In this document: positions 24,217-34,080 of the stretch, in pieces
Layout: each line of letters opens with the position of its first letter
Position numbering within the stretch: position 1 is the stretch's first letter
From: Deltaproteobacteria bacterium
Lineage (GTDB): Bacteria; JAGRBM01; JAHCIT01
Reading direction: 5' to 3'
Assembly: GCA_026129095.1 (NCBI GenBank)
Contig: JAHCIT010000005.1
Span: 186,001 to 250,000, forward strand
Length of the DNA: 64,000 nt
Notes under the pieces: model-generated
What the model saw: only the letters and a program-made list of their open reading frames with translations
What the model was told of the DNA's origin: nothing
Databases searched by the model: none
Program-made: the position numbers and the translations under genes

Positions 24217-26061
24217 ATGGATCTTCAGCATACGGTATTCGGCATGTGGAACGGCGGGCACTTCCTGCACTTCGGCGAGGATATCGGCGCCGAACGGCTG
24301 AAGGCGCTGGTGCGCAAATCCTATGACCTGGGCGTCCGGACGTTCATCACGGCCGATGTCTATGGCGAGGGCGAATCCGACCGGATCGCGGGCGAAGTGC
24401 TGAGCGCCTATCCCCGCGACAGCTACTGCCTTGTGGGCGGCATCGGGCACGACTTCATCAAGGGCCAGCGCGACGGAGAAAAGGGGTTCCCCCGGTTCAC
24501 CGACCCCAGCCTTCGCCCGGCCTCCGAATACGAGAGCTACATCCGCACGTCGGTCGAGGAGTCCCTCAAGCGGTGCCGGACGGACCATTTCGACCTCGTG
24601 TTCCTGCACAACCCCGACCAGACGGGCTACGAAAGCCCGGTCGTCTGGGACGCGATGGCAAAACTCAAGGCCGAGGGGAAGACCCGGATGCTCGGCCTCG
24701 CGCCGGGCCCGGCCAACGGCTTTACCTTAGACATCATCCAGTGCTTCGAAAAATACGGCGAGCGGATCGACTGGGCCATGATCATCCTGAACCCGCTGGA
24801 GCCCTGGCCGGGAAGCTACTGCTTCGCGGCGGCCAAAAAGCACAATATCAAGGTGCTGACTCGCGTGGTGGATTACGGCGGCCTCTTCCATGGCTACATC
24901 AGGCCGGGCCACCGGTTCGGGCGGAACGATCACCGCTCCTTCCGGCCTGCAGGCTGGGTTGAGGAAGGACTGAAGAAGATCGACCAGATGCGGCCCATCG
25001 CCGAGCGGCACAACCTCTCGCTTTTACATCTCGCCTGCCAGTGGACAATGGGACACGATCCGGTGGAAGCCGTCGTGCCGACCCTGCTTCAGGAAGCCGG
25101 TCCCGATGCGAAGCCGGTAGAAGCGCAACTGGAAGACCTGGCGAAACTGCCAGCGAAGAAGCTCCTTTCGCCGGAGGAAGTCGCCGCCATAACGAAGATC
25201 GGCGACAACAAGGGCTGCATGCAGCTCAAGGGCGCCTCGCGCCAGTACAGCGGTCCGCCGCAGGGCGACCAGTGGGCCATGACCCCGCAACTGGAAGAGG
25301 TGGCCAGGCGCTGGAACTTCCGGCCCGACCGGGATTTCTATTTCGCGGGCGACCCCCGCGACATGCGCGAAAAAGGACTCCCCATCCGCGGCGAGCCGCA
25401 GCTTGAGGACCGGCGCCTGTTCATCCAGCTCCAGTGCTTCACGGGCGCCAACGGAGCAGGAACGCTCGTCGAGGCGATGAAAAAGAGCCAGCTCGAATGC
25501 GTCCTGTATTCCAGCGCCAACGATCCGCATGGCGTGGGCGTGCTGGTCCTGAGCGAGAACGAGAACACCTTCGTCACGACGGCCCGCGACCTGTTCAACA
25601 GCGATCCGTTCCAGAAGCTCGTGCCTGTTCCCGCCATGACCATGTTCGGCCGGACCTACGGCGGCGGCCGGGAACCGGACCTCAAGGACTGGCTGCTCGA
25701 CAAGCCCCGCCGCAACGCGATGAACGGCGACTGCCCGTGGGCCATCTGGTATCCGCTCCGCCGCAAGGGCGCGTTCTACCGGCTGCCGGATGCCGAGAAG
25801 GGCAAAATCCTGTTCGAGCACGGAATGATCGGCCGCAACTACGGCAACGCGGGGCTCGCCTTCGACATCCGCCTCGAATGTTTCGGCATGGACCCGAACG
25901 ACAACGAGTTCGTGATCGGGCTCGTGGGCCCGCGCCTCCACCCGCTCTCGAAACTGATCGCCGACATGCGCCCCACCACCCAGACCTCCGAATACATGGA
26001 CAAGCTGGGGCCTTTCTTCGTCGGCAAGGCGATCTGGCAGAGTGGCGTGAAGGGCTCATAA
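24217..26061 (+). CDS. Aldo-keto-reductase-like domain fused to a chlorite dismutase/HemQ-like domain
   Basis: A 614-residue two-domain protein. Residues 1 to about 345 follow the aldo-keto reductase barrel (GVRTFITADVYGEGES, FDLVFLHNPD, GKTRMLGLAPG, LSLLHLACQW). The catalytic set is incomplete: the Asp of the usual DTADxYG is Ile44 and the TK Lys is missing (LVGGIG), while Tyr49 and His131 remain. Residues about 396-610 match the Cld/HemQ family: YPLRRKGAFYRLPDAEKGKI, then EHGMIGRNY with His535 at the position of the proximal haem ligand, then FVIGL and a final FVGKAIW. This predicts a haem-binding partner domain. The function is unknown; two zinc alcohol dehydrogenases follow (80- and 10-base gaps), suggesting a redox pathway. 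Confidence 0.8.
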   Translation: MDLQHTVFGMWNGGHFLHFGEDIGAERLKALVRKSYDLGVRTFITADVYGEGESDRIAGEVLSAYPRDSYCLVGGIGHDFIKGQRDGEKGFPRFTDPSLRPASEYESYIRTSVEESLKRCRTDHFDLVFLHNPDQTGYESPVVWDAMAKLKAEGKTRMLGLAPGPANGFTLDIIQCFEKYGERIDWAMIILNPLEPWPGSYCFAAAKKHNIKVLTRVVDYGGLFHGYIRPGHRFGRNDHRSFRPAGWVEEGLKKIDQMRPIAERHNLSLLHLACQWTMGHDPVEAVVPTLLQEAGPDAKPVEAQLEDLAKLPAKKLLSPEEVAAITKIGDNKGCMQLKGASRQYSGPPQGDQWAMTPQLEEVARRWNFRPDRDFYFAGDPRDMREKGLPIRGEPQLEDRRLFIQLQCFTGANGAGTLVEAMKKSQLECVLYSSANDPHGVGVLVLSENENTFVTTARDLFNSDPFQKLVPVPAMTMFGRTYGGGREPDLKDWLLDKPRRNAMNGDCPWAIWYPLRRKGAFYRLPDAEKGKILFEHGMIGRNYGNAGLAFDIRLECFGMDPNDNEFVIGLVGPRLHPLSKLIADMRPTTQTSEYMDKLGPFFVGKAIWQSGVKGS

Positions 26062-26140
26062 GTCCACCCGCTTGCCCTCCTCCCGCGGGGCCCGTATGTT
26101 TCGCCCCTCGGCGCTCCGGGAGGCCGCCCTTAACGACGTC

Positions 26141-27190
26141 ATGCGAGCAGCGGTCTATCACGGCAAGGACCAGGTGAAGGTCGAGGAGGTTCCGGTACCG
26201 GATGTGGGGCCGGGGGAAGTCCTCGTCCGCGTGAAGGCCTGCGGCGTCTGCCAGTCGGACATCAAGAAGATCCACTACGGCCTGCACGAGGGCCCGCGCA
26301 TCTACGGACACGAGACGGCCGGCGTCGTGGAGCGCACGGGCGCTGGTGTGACGAAATGGAAGCCGGGCGACCGGGTGGTGTTCCACCACCACTATCCGTG
26401 CATGAACTGCCGCTACTGCCGCACCGAGAACTACTCCATGTGCCAGGTGTACAAGGACGTGGTTTCAACGGCCGGGTTCGTGCCGTCGGGCGGCGGATTC
26501 GCCGAACTGGTGAAACTGCCCAGGCACCTTGCCGATCACGCCGTCATTGCCATGCCGGACAGCATCTCGTTCGAGGAAGCCACGTTCGTCGAGCCGCTCA
26601 ACTGCACGCTGAAGGCGGTCCGAAAGGCGCGGGTACAGGCGGGCGATTTTTCATGGGTGATCGGCGCGGGACCGATGGGCCTGCTGTTCGTCATGGCGCT
26701 GAAGGCCCTTGGCGCCCGGCCCATCGTCTCCGACCCCCTTCCCGAACGGCGCGAACGGGCCCTGAAACTGGGCGCGGCCCACGCGCTCGATCCACTGGCG
26801 GCCGGTTTCGCCGGTGAGCTGGCGGAGGTTTCCGGTGGCCTTGGTCCGGACCAGGCCTTCCTCGCCGTGGCCCAGATGAAGCCGCTGGAACAGGCCCTCC
26901 GGCTCGTCCGCAAGGGCGGGACGGTTTGCGTGTTCAGCGAGTTCCCCGAGGAGCAGCGGCTTGGCGTCGATCCGAACCTGATCTACGGCCGCGAGGTGGA
27001 CCTGATCGGCAGCTACTCCTCGTCAGCCGCCGTGCAGGATCTTGCCGCCGAACTGGTGTTTTCGCGCCGCGTCCCGGTACGGGAACTGATCTCCAGAACC
27101 TATCCGCTCACCGGCCTGATGGACGCCATCAACGAGGCGCTCCACCCCACGCCCGCCACCTGCAAGCTGATCGTTACGCCGGAAGGATGA
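26141..27190 (+). CDS. Zinc-dependent medium-chain alcohol dehydrogenase
   Basis: A 349-residue MDR protein. Catalytic zinc ligands are C37, H57 and E58 (GVCQSD and GHE), the structural zinc Cys set is C87, C90, C93 and C101, and the NAD-binding fold opens near 180 with VIGAGPMGLLFV. This layout is that of sorbitol/threonine/alcohol dehydrogenases; the substrate cannot be specified. The ATG at 26141 is supported by homology; a longer in-frame start at 26072 lacks family similarity. It lies between the AKR-Cld fusion and a second MDR gene, only 10 bases from the latter. Confidence 0.88.
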   Translation: MRAAVYHGKDQVKVEEVPVPDVGPGEVLVRVKACGVCQSDIKKIHYGLHEGPRIYGHETAGVVERTGAGVTKWKPGDRVVFHHHYPCMNCRYCRTENYSMCQVYKDVVSTAGFVPSGGGFAELVKLPRHLADHAVIAMPDSISFEEATFVEPLNCTLKAVRKARVQAGDFSWVIGAGPMGLLFVMALKALGARPIVSDPLPERRERALKLGAAHALDPLAAGFAGELAEVSGGLGPDQAFLAVAQMKPLEQALRLVRKGGTVCVFSEFPEEQRLGVDPNLIYGREVDLIGSYSSSAAVQDLAAELVFSRRVPVRELISRTYPLTGLMDAINEALHPTPATCKLIVTPEG

Positions 27191-27200
27191 GAGCCGGGAA

Positions 27201-28229
27201 ATGCGCGCCGCCATTCTTCATGGAAAGGAAGACCTCCGGCTGGAGGAGGTGGAGCGGCCCCGGCCCGCGCCGGGAGAGGTTGTGGTCCGGGTACGGGCGG
27301 CGACCACCTGCGGAACGGATCTCAAGGTCTGGCTCAGGGGCGGACACGCGAGGATGATCCAGCCGCCCGCCCCCTTCGGACACGAGTTCGCTGGCGAGGT
27401 GGCAGAACTGGGCGAAGGGGTGACGGCGTTCGCCACAGGCGACCGGATTGTCGCCAACAATTCGGTACCGTGCGGAAGCTGCTTTTTCTGCCGCAAGGAC
27501 CAGCCGAACCTCTGCGAGCAGATCGCCTTCGTCAACGGCACCTATGCCGAATACCTGCTTCTGCCGGCGGCCCATGTTTCCCGTGCGGCGATCCGGATAC
27601 CGGACGGGGTTCCATTTGAAACCGCCTCCCTTTCGGAACCGCTCGCCTGCGTCCTGTGGGGCCTTGAGAACACGCCTGTCACCCGTGGTGACGAACTCGT
27701 GATCCTGGGCGATGGCCCCATCGGCCTCATGTTCGCCGCCGAGGCGGTCCTGACGGGGGCCACCGTGCGGGTAATTGGCGGGTCCGATTCCCGGCTTGCC
27801 TGTGCACGGAGAATCGGCGCTGCCGAGACGTACAACTACCACCAGCAGCCGGACACGGTCGCCCTCGTGAAAAAACGCTGCAACGGCGGCCGCGGACCGG
27901 ATCTCGTGGTGGAAGCGACCGGGAAGTCCGGCGCCTGGAACGAGGCGGTGGACCTCGTGAGAACCGGCGGCCGGGTCAACCTGTTTGGCGGTTGCCCGAA
28001 GGGCACCGCCGTCAGCTTCGACACCGAACGGATTCACTACGGGCAGGTCTCGCTGCACGGGGTATTTCACAACACCCCGGAGACATTCCGCAGGGCACTG
28101 GAGCGGCTCGCATCGGGCGGCTTCCCCGTCAGGGAGATTCTCTCCGAAGAACGCCCGCTCCCGGAACTGGCGGCCGCCTTCGACCGCATGCGCCGCCGGG
28201 AAGTGGTCAAGGTTGTGATCCGTCCATAG
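27201..28229 (+). CDS. Zinc-dependent medium-chain alcohol dehydrogenase
   Basis: A 342-residue MDR protein, paralogous to its upstream neighbour. It has C37, H61-E62 for catalytic zinc, C91, C94, C97 and C105 for structural zinc, and the Rossmann motif GDGPIGLMFA. The start MRAAILHGKEDLRLEEV matches family starts, 10 bases after the preceding stop. With the upstream dehydrogenase and the AKR-Cld fusion it probably handles successive oxidations of one polyol, sugar or related substrate; this is inferred from context only. Confidence 0.88.
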   Translation: MRAAILHGKEDLRLEEVERPRPAPGEVVVRVRAATTCGTDLKVWLRGGHARMIQPPAPFGHEFAGEVAELGEGVTAFATGDRIVANNSVPCGSCFFCRKDQPNLCEQIAFVNGTYAEYLLLPAAHVSRAAIRIPDGVPFETASLSEPLACVLWGLENTPVTRGDELVILGDGPIGLMFAAEAVLTGATVRVIGGSDSRLACARRIGAAETYNYHQQPDTVALVKKRCNGGRGPDLVVEATGKSGAWNEAVDLVRTGGRVNLFGGCPKGTAVSFDTERIHYGQVSLHGVFHNTPETFRRALERLASGGFPVREILSEERPLPELAAAFDRMRRREVVKVVIRP

Positions 28230-28235
28230 GGCCCC

Positions 28236-28262
28236 TTGCTCCTCCCGATAACCGTCTATACT
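28236..28262 (+). promoter_or_regulatory. Predicted uvrB promoter
   Basis: TTGCTC (28236-28241) and TATACT (28257-28262) are 15 bases apart (16 if CTTGCT is taken), giving a start of transcription near 28269, just before GTG 28291. No LexA-type palindrome was recognised. Confidence 0.45.
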
Positions 28263-28290
28263 GGCTGGTTACGCCGGGAGGCGAAACCGG

Positions 28291-30444
28291 GTGCGCTACA
28301 AGGATGACAAGCCGTTTGAACTGGTGAGCCCCTTCCGGCCGGCAGGGGATCAGCCGCAGGCAATCGACCAGCTCGTCCGGGGCCTGCAGGCGGGTTCCCG
28401 CCACCAGGTGCTGCTGGGTGTCACGGGGTCCGGCAAGACGTTTACCATGGCGAACGTGATCGCCCAGGTGAACCGGCCGGCTCTGGTGCTCGCGCACAAC
28501 AAGACGCTCGCCGCGCAGCTCTATTCCGAGTTCAAGGAACTGTTTCCGAAGAACGCGGTCGAGTATTTCATCTCCTATTACGACTACTACCAGCCGGAAG
28601 CCTACATCCCCGGTTCGGACACCTACATCGAGAAGGACAGTTCCCGGAACGAGGAGATCGACAAGATGCGGCACGCGGCCACCCGCTCCCTGCTGGAACG
28701 GCGGGACGTCGTGATCGTGGCATCGGTCTCCTGCATCTACGGCATCGGCTCGCCGGACGCTTATGGCGACATGCTGTGCGCCATCGAAACGGGCGAGGAA
28801 ATCGACCGGGACATGTTCCTCCGGAAGCTGGTGGAGATCCTCTACCAGCGAAACGACGTGGATTTCGCCCGCGGCACGTTCCGCGTACGCGGCGACACGG
28901 TGGAGGTATTCCCGGCCTGGGAGATGGAGCGGGCCATCCGGGTGGAGTTCTTCGGGGACGAGATCAGCTCGATCCGCCTGATTGACGCTCTCACCGGAAC
29001 GACACTGGACCGGCTCGAATCGGTGGCGATCTACCCGGCCTCACACTATGTCGTGCCGCCGGACATGAAGTTCCGCGCCATCGAATCGATCAAGACCGAA
29101 CTGCGCGAGCGGCTGGCCCAGCTCCGCGACCAGGGCCGGATGCTGGAAGCCGAACGTCTGGACCAGCGGACGACATTCGATCTGGAGATGATACAGGAGG
29201 TAGGAACCTGCCCCGGAATCGAGAACTACTCGCGGCACCTCACAGGCCGCAAGGCCGGCGACCCGCCTGCCACGCTGCTGGACTACTTCCCCAGGGATTT
29301 CCTGCTGGTGGTGGATGAAAGCCACCAGACGATCCCGCAGGTTGGCGCCATGTTCAAGGGCGACCGGTCACGGAAGGAAACCCTCGTCGAGTACGGTTTC
29401 CGGCTGCCCTCGGCGCTGGATAACCGGCCCCTCAACTTCCAGGAGTTCGAGGGCCGCATCTCGCAGGCTGTCCACGTATCGGCCACCCCCGGCGACTGGG
29501 AACTCCAGAAGGCCGGCGGGGTGGTGGTGGAGCAGATCGTCCGGCCGACCGGCCTCGTCGATCCGGCCATCGAAATCCGGCCCGCCACGAACCAGGTGGA
29601 GAACCTGTTGTCAGAAGTCCGTGCCGTCGTCGCCAGGGGTTACCGGGTATTCATCACGACGCTCACCAAGCGGATGGCCGAGCACCTTTCCGAGTATTAC
29701 GCCAATGCCGGCGTCCGCGTGAAATATCTCCATTCCGATATCGACGCGCTGGAGCGGGTGCAAATCCTGCGCGAACTCCGGCTTGGCGAGTTTGATGTCC
29801 TGGTCGGGATCAACCTGCTCCGTGAAGGCCTGGACATACCGGAGGTGGCGCTCGTTGCCATCCTCGATGCTGACAAGGAAGGTTTCCTCCGTGGCCGTAC
29901 GGCACTCATCCAGACATTCGGCCGTGCCGCCCGCAACGTGGACGGACGTGTCGTCATGTACGGCGATACGGTGACGAAGGCGATGGAAGAAGCCATCGCC
30001 GAAACCGATCGCCGCCGCCGGATCCAGACTGCCTACAACGAGAAGCATGGCATCATTCCGCAAACCATCGTGAAGGCGGTCCGCGAGGGGCTCAAGACCT
30101 CTGACGGCGGAGCGGCCTACGAACGCGACGCCCGGGCCGGCCTGAGGGCCGCCGAAGAACCCGCCGACTATCTGCCGGTGGCCAAACTGCCGCAGGTGAC
30201 GGCGCGGCTGGAAAAGGAAATGAGGGAAGCGGCAAAGTCCCTGGATTTCGAAAAAGCCGCGGCCCTGCGGGACCGCATCCGCGAACTGAACGAGCGGGCC
30301 CTCGGCCTTCGTGACGACCAGATGATCAACACCGCCGCCCTCACTACCCTGCCCGTGCAGCCCCGCCGTGCCAAACCCTATCCATCGACAGCAGTCCGGA
30401 TGGCAAAAAAGAAGGCCTCCCGCGGGCGGCGGACTGGCCGGTAA
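28291..30444 (+). CDS. uvrB: Excinuclease ABC subunit B
   Basis: A 717-residue UvrB. It has Walker A GVTGSGKT (43-50), the beta-hairpin region [24 protein letters not shown], the helicase motifs ending in [16 protein letters not shown] and a C-terminal UVR domain (about 625-665) for UvrA/UvrC contact. It loads on damaged DNA in nucleotide excision repair. GTG 28291 gives the family start [14 protein letters not shown]. The last 45 residues after the UVR domain are a basic, low-complexity tail. Confidence 0.98.
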   Translation: MRYKDDKPFELVSPFRPAGDQPQAIDQLVRGLQAGSRHQVLLGVTGSGKTFTMANVIAQVNRPALVLAHNKTLAAQLYSEFKELFPKNAVEYFISYYDYYQPEAYIPGSDTYIEKDSSRNEEIDKMRHAATRSLLERRDVVIVASVSCIYGIGSPDAYGDMLCAIETGEEIDRDMFLRKLVEILYQRNDVDFARGTFRVRGDTVEVFPAWEMERAIRVEFFGDEISSIRLIDALTGTTLDRLESVAIYPASHYVVPPDMKFRAIESIKTELRERLAQLRDQGRMLEAERLDQRTTFDLEMIQEVGTCPGIENYSRHLTGRKAGDPPATLLDYFPRDFLLVVDESHQTIPQVGAMFKGDRSRKETLVEYGFRLPSALDNRPLNFQEFEGRISQAVHVSATPGDWELQKAGGVVVEQIVRPTGLVDPAIEIRPATNQVENLLSEVRAVVARGYRVFITTLTKRMAEHLSEYYANAGVRVKYLHSDIDALERVQILRELRLGEFDVLVGINLLREGLDIPEVALVAILDADKEGFLRGRTALIQTFGRAARNVDGRVVMYGDTVTKAMEEAIAETDRRRRIQTAYNEKHGIIPQTIVKAVREGLKTSDGGAAYERDARAGLRAAEEPADYLPVAKLPQVTARLEKEMREAAKSLDFEKAAALRDRIRELNERALGLRDDQMINTAALTTLPVQPRRAKPYPSTAVRMAKKKASRGRRTGR

Positions 30445-30449
30445 CCGCC

Positions 30450-31235
30450 GTGCGTTTTCTCGGTATCGATCTGGCCTGGAAGGACGGCAACCCCTCCGGG
30501 CTCGCGCTTCTTGGCGGACAGAAGTTCCCGCTTCACCTGCGGGAGACCGTCCATACGCTGGACCGTCATCCGGAAGTCCACGGCTGGATTGCACGGCAGG
30601 TCAGGAACCACCGGGCGGCAGTGGGCGTCGACGCGCCGCTGCTGGGCCTTGGAACCGGAGCCCGCCGGGAATGCGACGATGCCATCAGCCGTGCTTTCGG
30701 ACGGTTTCATGCCTCGACCCACAGTCCCTCCCGGTTCCCCGGCCTGGAACATTTCGCCGCCAGGCTGGTGCGTGACCACGGCATGAGGTGCTTCGCCCCG
30801 GACTGGCGTCCGGCACCGGCCCTGCCGGCCATCCGCGAGGTTTACCCTAACGCCCTGCAGGTGATGCTGTTCGGACTTGATACGAAGCCCCGCTCCACTA
30901 TCGTCAAATACAAGCGGCGACGGTTTTCAACGAAAGCCGACTGGGTCCACCGGGGCCTGGGGCCGTTTGTCCGCAAGCTTATGAACGTGGTCGCAGGACG
31001 CTATGTCGTTCCCGCTGGCCGCGAGTGGCAGGCTCTCGTTTCAGCAACGCCATCGCCCTCGATGACGGGCTCTGAACTGAAATCCATCGAGGACCAGTGG
31101 GACGCGCTCCTGTGCGCGCTGGCCGTTGCGCTTGAGTTCTTCCAGAAAGATTCCATGCGCCCCTATCCGGACAGCTATAACTGGCGGCAGGGATACATAC
31201 TGGCACCGGTGCCGGGCGGGAGCGGAAACCAGTGA
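30450..31235 (+). CDS. DUF429 family protein
   Basis: A 261-residue protein with the DUF429 RNase H-like opening MRFLGIDLAWKDGNPSGLAL, VGVDAPL near 70, REVYPNALQVMLFG near 130 and the terminal EDQWDALLCALAVALEF. These acidic residues lie where RNase H-fold enzymes hold metals, so a nuclease activity is plausible but untested. GTG 30450 is 5 bases after uvrB, hence likely co-transcription and perhaps a DNA-repair link. Its stop overlaps the next gene by 4 bases. Confidence 0.8.
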   Translation: MRFLGIDLAWKDGNPSGLALLGGQKFPLHLRETVHTLDRHPEVHGWIARQVRNHRAAVGVDAPLLGLGTGARRECDDAISRAFGRFHASTHSPSRFPGLEHFAARLVRDHGMRCFAPDWRPAPALPAIREVYPNALQVMLFGLDTKPRSTIVKYKRRRFSTKADWVHRGLGPFVRKLMNVVAGRYVVPAGREWQALVSATPSPSMTGSELKSIEDQWDALLCALAVALEFFQKDSMRPYPDSYNWRQGYILAPVPGGSGNQ

Positions 31236-33145
31236 CCTCCGGACCATGCCGAAACCGAATGCTGCCAACGCTCGCGCTCGCCGGCGTGGCGATCCTGACC
31301 ACGTCGTGGGTGCATGTCCGGAACTGGCAGAACGGGATGGAGGGATGGAGGAACGAGCGGTATACGGCTTACAGCATCCACTTTTCCGAATACGGCCTTT
31401 TCCAGTCCGGGCCCATTCCCCGGCCCGTCGTTCGTCAGCTGGAAACGCCCCGTTACTACACAAACTATCCGCCGCTCTACCCGGTCGCTGCCAGCATTCC
31501 GGTAACGCTGTTCGGCGAAAATGCCCTTGGCACCAGCCTTGTCGACATCCTTCTGGCCGCCGGCATCGTGTTCATTCTCGCCCGGCTGGCGGCCCGACCG
31601 GCGCCCGCCGATCCCCGCTGGGCGATACTGGCCCCGCTGTTCGCCGCCGTATTGCCGGGACTCCCGTTCGCCGCAAGAACCAGCGAGGCTCCCGGTGTAC
31701 CGTCGCTGTTTGGCAGCCTTCTGGTGCTGCTGGCCTATGTGCGGTTCGCCGAACGCCCCGGTAACGGCCGTCTCACCGCTCTGGCAACGGCCTCTGTTGC
31801 CGCATTGCTGACCGGATGGGCCACGCTGGCCGCCATCGCCGTTTGCATGGCTCATCTGCTGCTCCGGCGGCAGGAGATTCCCGCCTGGAAAAAAATGGCC
31901 GCCATCTGGCTCATGACAGCGGTATTTACGGCTCTGTTTCTAATTACTGTCTACATGTCACCGGGGGGCGGCCTGCTTGGGCTGGCGCGCTTCATCGAAA
32001 GAGTCACCTACTATCTCAGCAGCTCGCAGGGTATCAGCGGGACTGCCGTGTTCTGGCCACACTGGACGGCGGTATTTTCCACCTGGCGCTGGATGGCGAC
32101 CCTGCCGGTATTGCTTCTGGGAACTGCCGGTCTTTCCCTGTACATGACGGAGACTGACCAGCCGGTGCCCATATCTGCAGTCACCATCAACCGGCTCCTG
32201 CTCACAATTGCCCTGGTCCATGCATTTTCCTACCGGTCAATGCTGAACGACTGGTTCGCGCTTGGCATTCCGGTCACCGTCGCCCTGGCGTTTTCCGCCG
32301 GACTTCTGCTCGCTTCATTGCCCTGGAAACGGGTCGCCATTGCTGCGGCGGCAGCCATTGCTGCCGCGGGGCTCGCTGGAATCCACTGGCGGCTGGAAAC
32401 CGAGCGGATATTCTACGCGCCTGTCGTCGCCTTGTACCAGGAGACAGCGGACTATTTGCGGGGCACCGCCCTCTCCAGCCTGCGACCGGCTGCCATCGGC
32501 ACCAATTTGTGGATTCCAGAAGGGTTTGAGAATGCCGCCGGGCCCGGCATTGAACTCGTCACATCCAGCAATATCTCGCTGCTGCCCCACATGGGGTTGG
32601 GCGCCTATCTCGCCGTCAATCTTGAAAACCGGCGGGATCTGGCGCCGGACTACCTGGGTCCGAAGCACCACGGAGAAGCTCTCCATCTTCTGAGTGACCG
32701 GCCCCTCGCCCGAGGAGAAACATACAGGCTGGTACCTCTTACTCCCGGCCAGACTGACCGGCCAGATACGCCGCTTGAGGTTTCCACCTCTCTGAGAGAC
32801 GGCACCTCCATCAGCTTCCGCCCTCCCATCCTGCTCGCCCGGTCGGAGATACGGATCATGGACACGCCATATCTGGGACATGAACTGCTCCGGGAGGCGG
32901 GGCCCGAGCTGGCGGTCACCGTCGCGGATAACCTGATGACACTGCGGCTCCCCCCCGCAGGAAAATCAATGGATGCGTTTTTCAGGTCGCTGATCCGCTA
33001 TCCCTGGCTGCTGGGCCGCTACCGGGATGCTCCGGTAGGCGGAACTGTCACGCTGGCCGACGGCGGGCGATGGCAGTTCAGCTGCCCGCTCCCCGTGGAT
33101 GGCCGCGCCCGGTGTGAAACCCGCCTGCTTCCGGCCGCGCCCTGA
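31232..33145 (+). CDS. Polytopic membrane protein resembling ArnT/PMT-type glycosyltransferases
   Basis: A 637-residue protein with about ten hydrophobic segments in residues 10-385, followed by a soluble C-terminal domain of about 240 residues. The first loop has E42 (NERYTAYSIHFSEYG), and RYYTNYPPLYPVAASIP resembles the sugar-lipid-binding loop of GT-C enzymes. The acidic catalytic motif is not certain, so the substrate and even enzymatic activity are inferred. The GTG start overlaps the DUF429 stop (GTGA). Confidence 0.65.
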   Translation: MTSGPCRNRMLPTLALAGVAILTTSWVHVRNWQNGMEGWRNERYTAYSIHFSEYGLFQSGPIPRPVVRQLETPRYYTNYPPLYPVAASIPVTLFGENALGTSLVDILLAAGIVFILARLAARPAPADPRWAILAPLFAAVLPGLPFAARTSEAPGVPSLFGSLLVLLAYVRFAERPGNGRLTALATASVAALLTGWATLAAIAVCMAHLLLRRQEIPAWKKMAAIWLMTAVFTALFLITVYMSPGGGLLGLARFIERVTYYLSSSQGISGTAVFWPHWTAVFSTWRWMATLPVLLLGTAGLSLYMTETDQPVPISAVTINRLLLTIALVHAFSYRSMLNDWFALGIPVTVALAFSAGLLLASLPWKRVAIAAAAAIAAAGLAGIHWRLETERIFYAPVVALYQETADYLRGTALSSLRPAAIGTNLWIPEGFENAAGPGIELVTSSNISLLPHMGLGAYLAVNLENRRDLAPDYLGPKHHGEALHLLSDRPLARGETYRLVPLTPGQTDRPDTPLEVSTSLRDGTSISFRPPILLARSEIRIMDTPYLGHELLREAGPELAVTVADNLMTLRLPPAGKSMDAFFRSLIRYPWLLGRYRDAPVGGTVTLADGGRWQFSCPLPVDGRARCETRLLPAAP

Positions 33146-33151
33146 CCTCCA

Positions 33152-33769
33152 TCAGACTTTTTCGCCGCCACGGAAGGCGAGCCATTCCTCCGCTGTATTG
33201 ATGTTGAGGAACTGGTGCGGACCAGCATCGAGATCGGCGGCGGGGATGACCTTGACGCCCGTGACAGACGAAAGCGCCCGGACGAGCCCGCGTTCACCGC
33301 CTGCCCACAACCGGTTGAGTTCTTCCAGCAGGCTGGTGCTGTAGATGCCGTGGAGCGGTTCCGGTCCCGAAGCCGACCGGGGCAGGATGGCGCGAGCATC
33401 CGACTCCGCCGCCAGTTCGACCAGCGCGGCGATCGGCCCCGGCTCGATTCCCGCCAGGTCACAGGAAATAACGAGATTCCAGGACGCCGCACCCAGTCCC
33501 AGAGCCGTCAACAGCCCGCCCAGCGGCCCTTCTCCGGGATACTCGTCCACAAGAACCGGGTAGCCGAACTGGCTGTAGGGAGCCGCCGAGCCTGCCACCA
33601 GGCAGACCTCGCTGCACAGCGGGCGGAGGATACCCGCCACATGGGCCACGAGCGGGCGCCCCCGGAAATCGAGCAGCGCCTTGTCGCGTCCCATGCGGCT
33701 GGATTTGCCGCCGCAGAGCACGAAACCGGCCGGTTTTCCAGCATGAGCCACCCCGGAAGCGTAGAGCAT
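33152..33769 (-). CDS. mobA: Molybdenum cofactor guanylyltransferase
   Basis: A 205-residue MobA. It has the nucleotide-binding LCGGKSSRMGRDKALL at 18-33, VDEYPGEGPLGGLLTAL near 73-89 and a DLAG acidic motif near 103. It attaches GMP to molybdopterin to form the MGD cofactor. The modABC molybdate importer at 50372-52573 fits a molybdoenzyme-using organism. ATG 33769 is used; the first ten residues are poorly conserved. It converges on the glycosyltransferase-like gene. Confidence 0.93.
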   Translation of the reverse strand: MLYASGVAHAGKPAGFVLCGGKSSRMGRDKALLDFRGRPLVAHVAGILRPLCSEVCLVAGSAAPYSQFGYPVLVDEYPGEGPLGGLLTALGLGAASWNLVISCDLAGIEPGPIAALVELAAESDARAILPRSASGPEPLHGIYSTSLLEELNRLWAGGERGLVRALSSVTGVKVIPAADLDAGPHQFLNINTAEEWLAFRGGEKV

Positions 33770-33867
33770 CGGCGCGGAACGTGTAAGGCACTCCAGATGG
33801 CCGTTGCCTTGGAACTCCCTTCGTGGGAGAATGCCGTTTCGATCTGCTCGTCCGGAGGGGCATCAGA

Positions 33868-34074
33868 TTGGGCGAACCGGAAACCAGGCGGCGCTGGAGA
33901 TGTTCGTGGTGCGGATTCGAGCACGATGGACCTGCGCCCGTGCACGTCTGCGACGTATGCGGAGCACCGGGAGACGAGTTCGTCGAGGTGGCTGCGAAAA
34001 CGGCCGAAACGGCAGGCGACACCTCCCTTCTTTACCGGAAGGGCGGGCCGCTTCCCGGCAACCAGGAGGAGTAA
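33868..34074 (+). CDS. Rubredoxin-like small zinc/iron protein
   Basis: A 68-residue protein with a zinc-ribbon/rubredoxin pattern C12-x2-C15 ... C28-x2-C31 (CSWCG and CDVCGAP). TTG 33868 is preferred because GGAGGGG lies 7 bases upstream; GTG 33823 in the same frame would add 15 residues with no match. It may carry electrons or act as a metal-binding partner for the nearby radical SAM protein; that is inference from context. Confidence 0.65.
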   Translation: MGEPETRRRWRCSWCGFEHDGPAPVHVCDVCGAPGDEFVEVAAKTAETAGDTSLLYRKGGPLPGNQEE

Positions 34075-34080
34075 GGGGAG

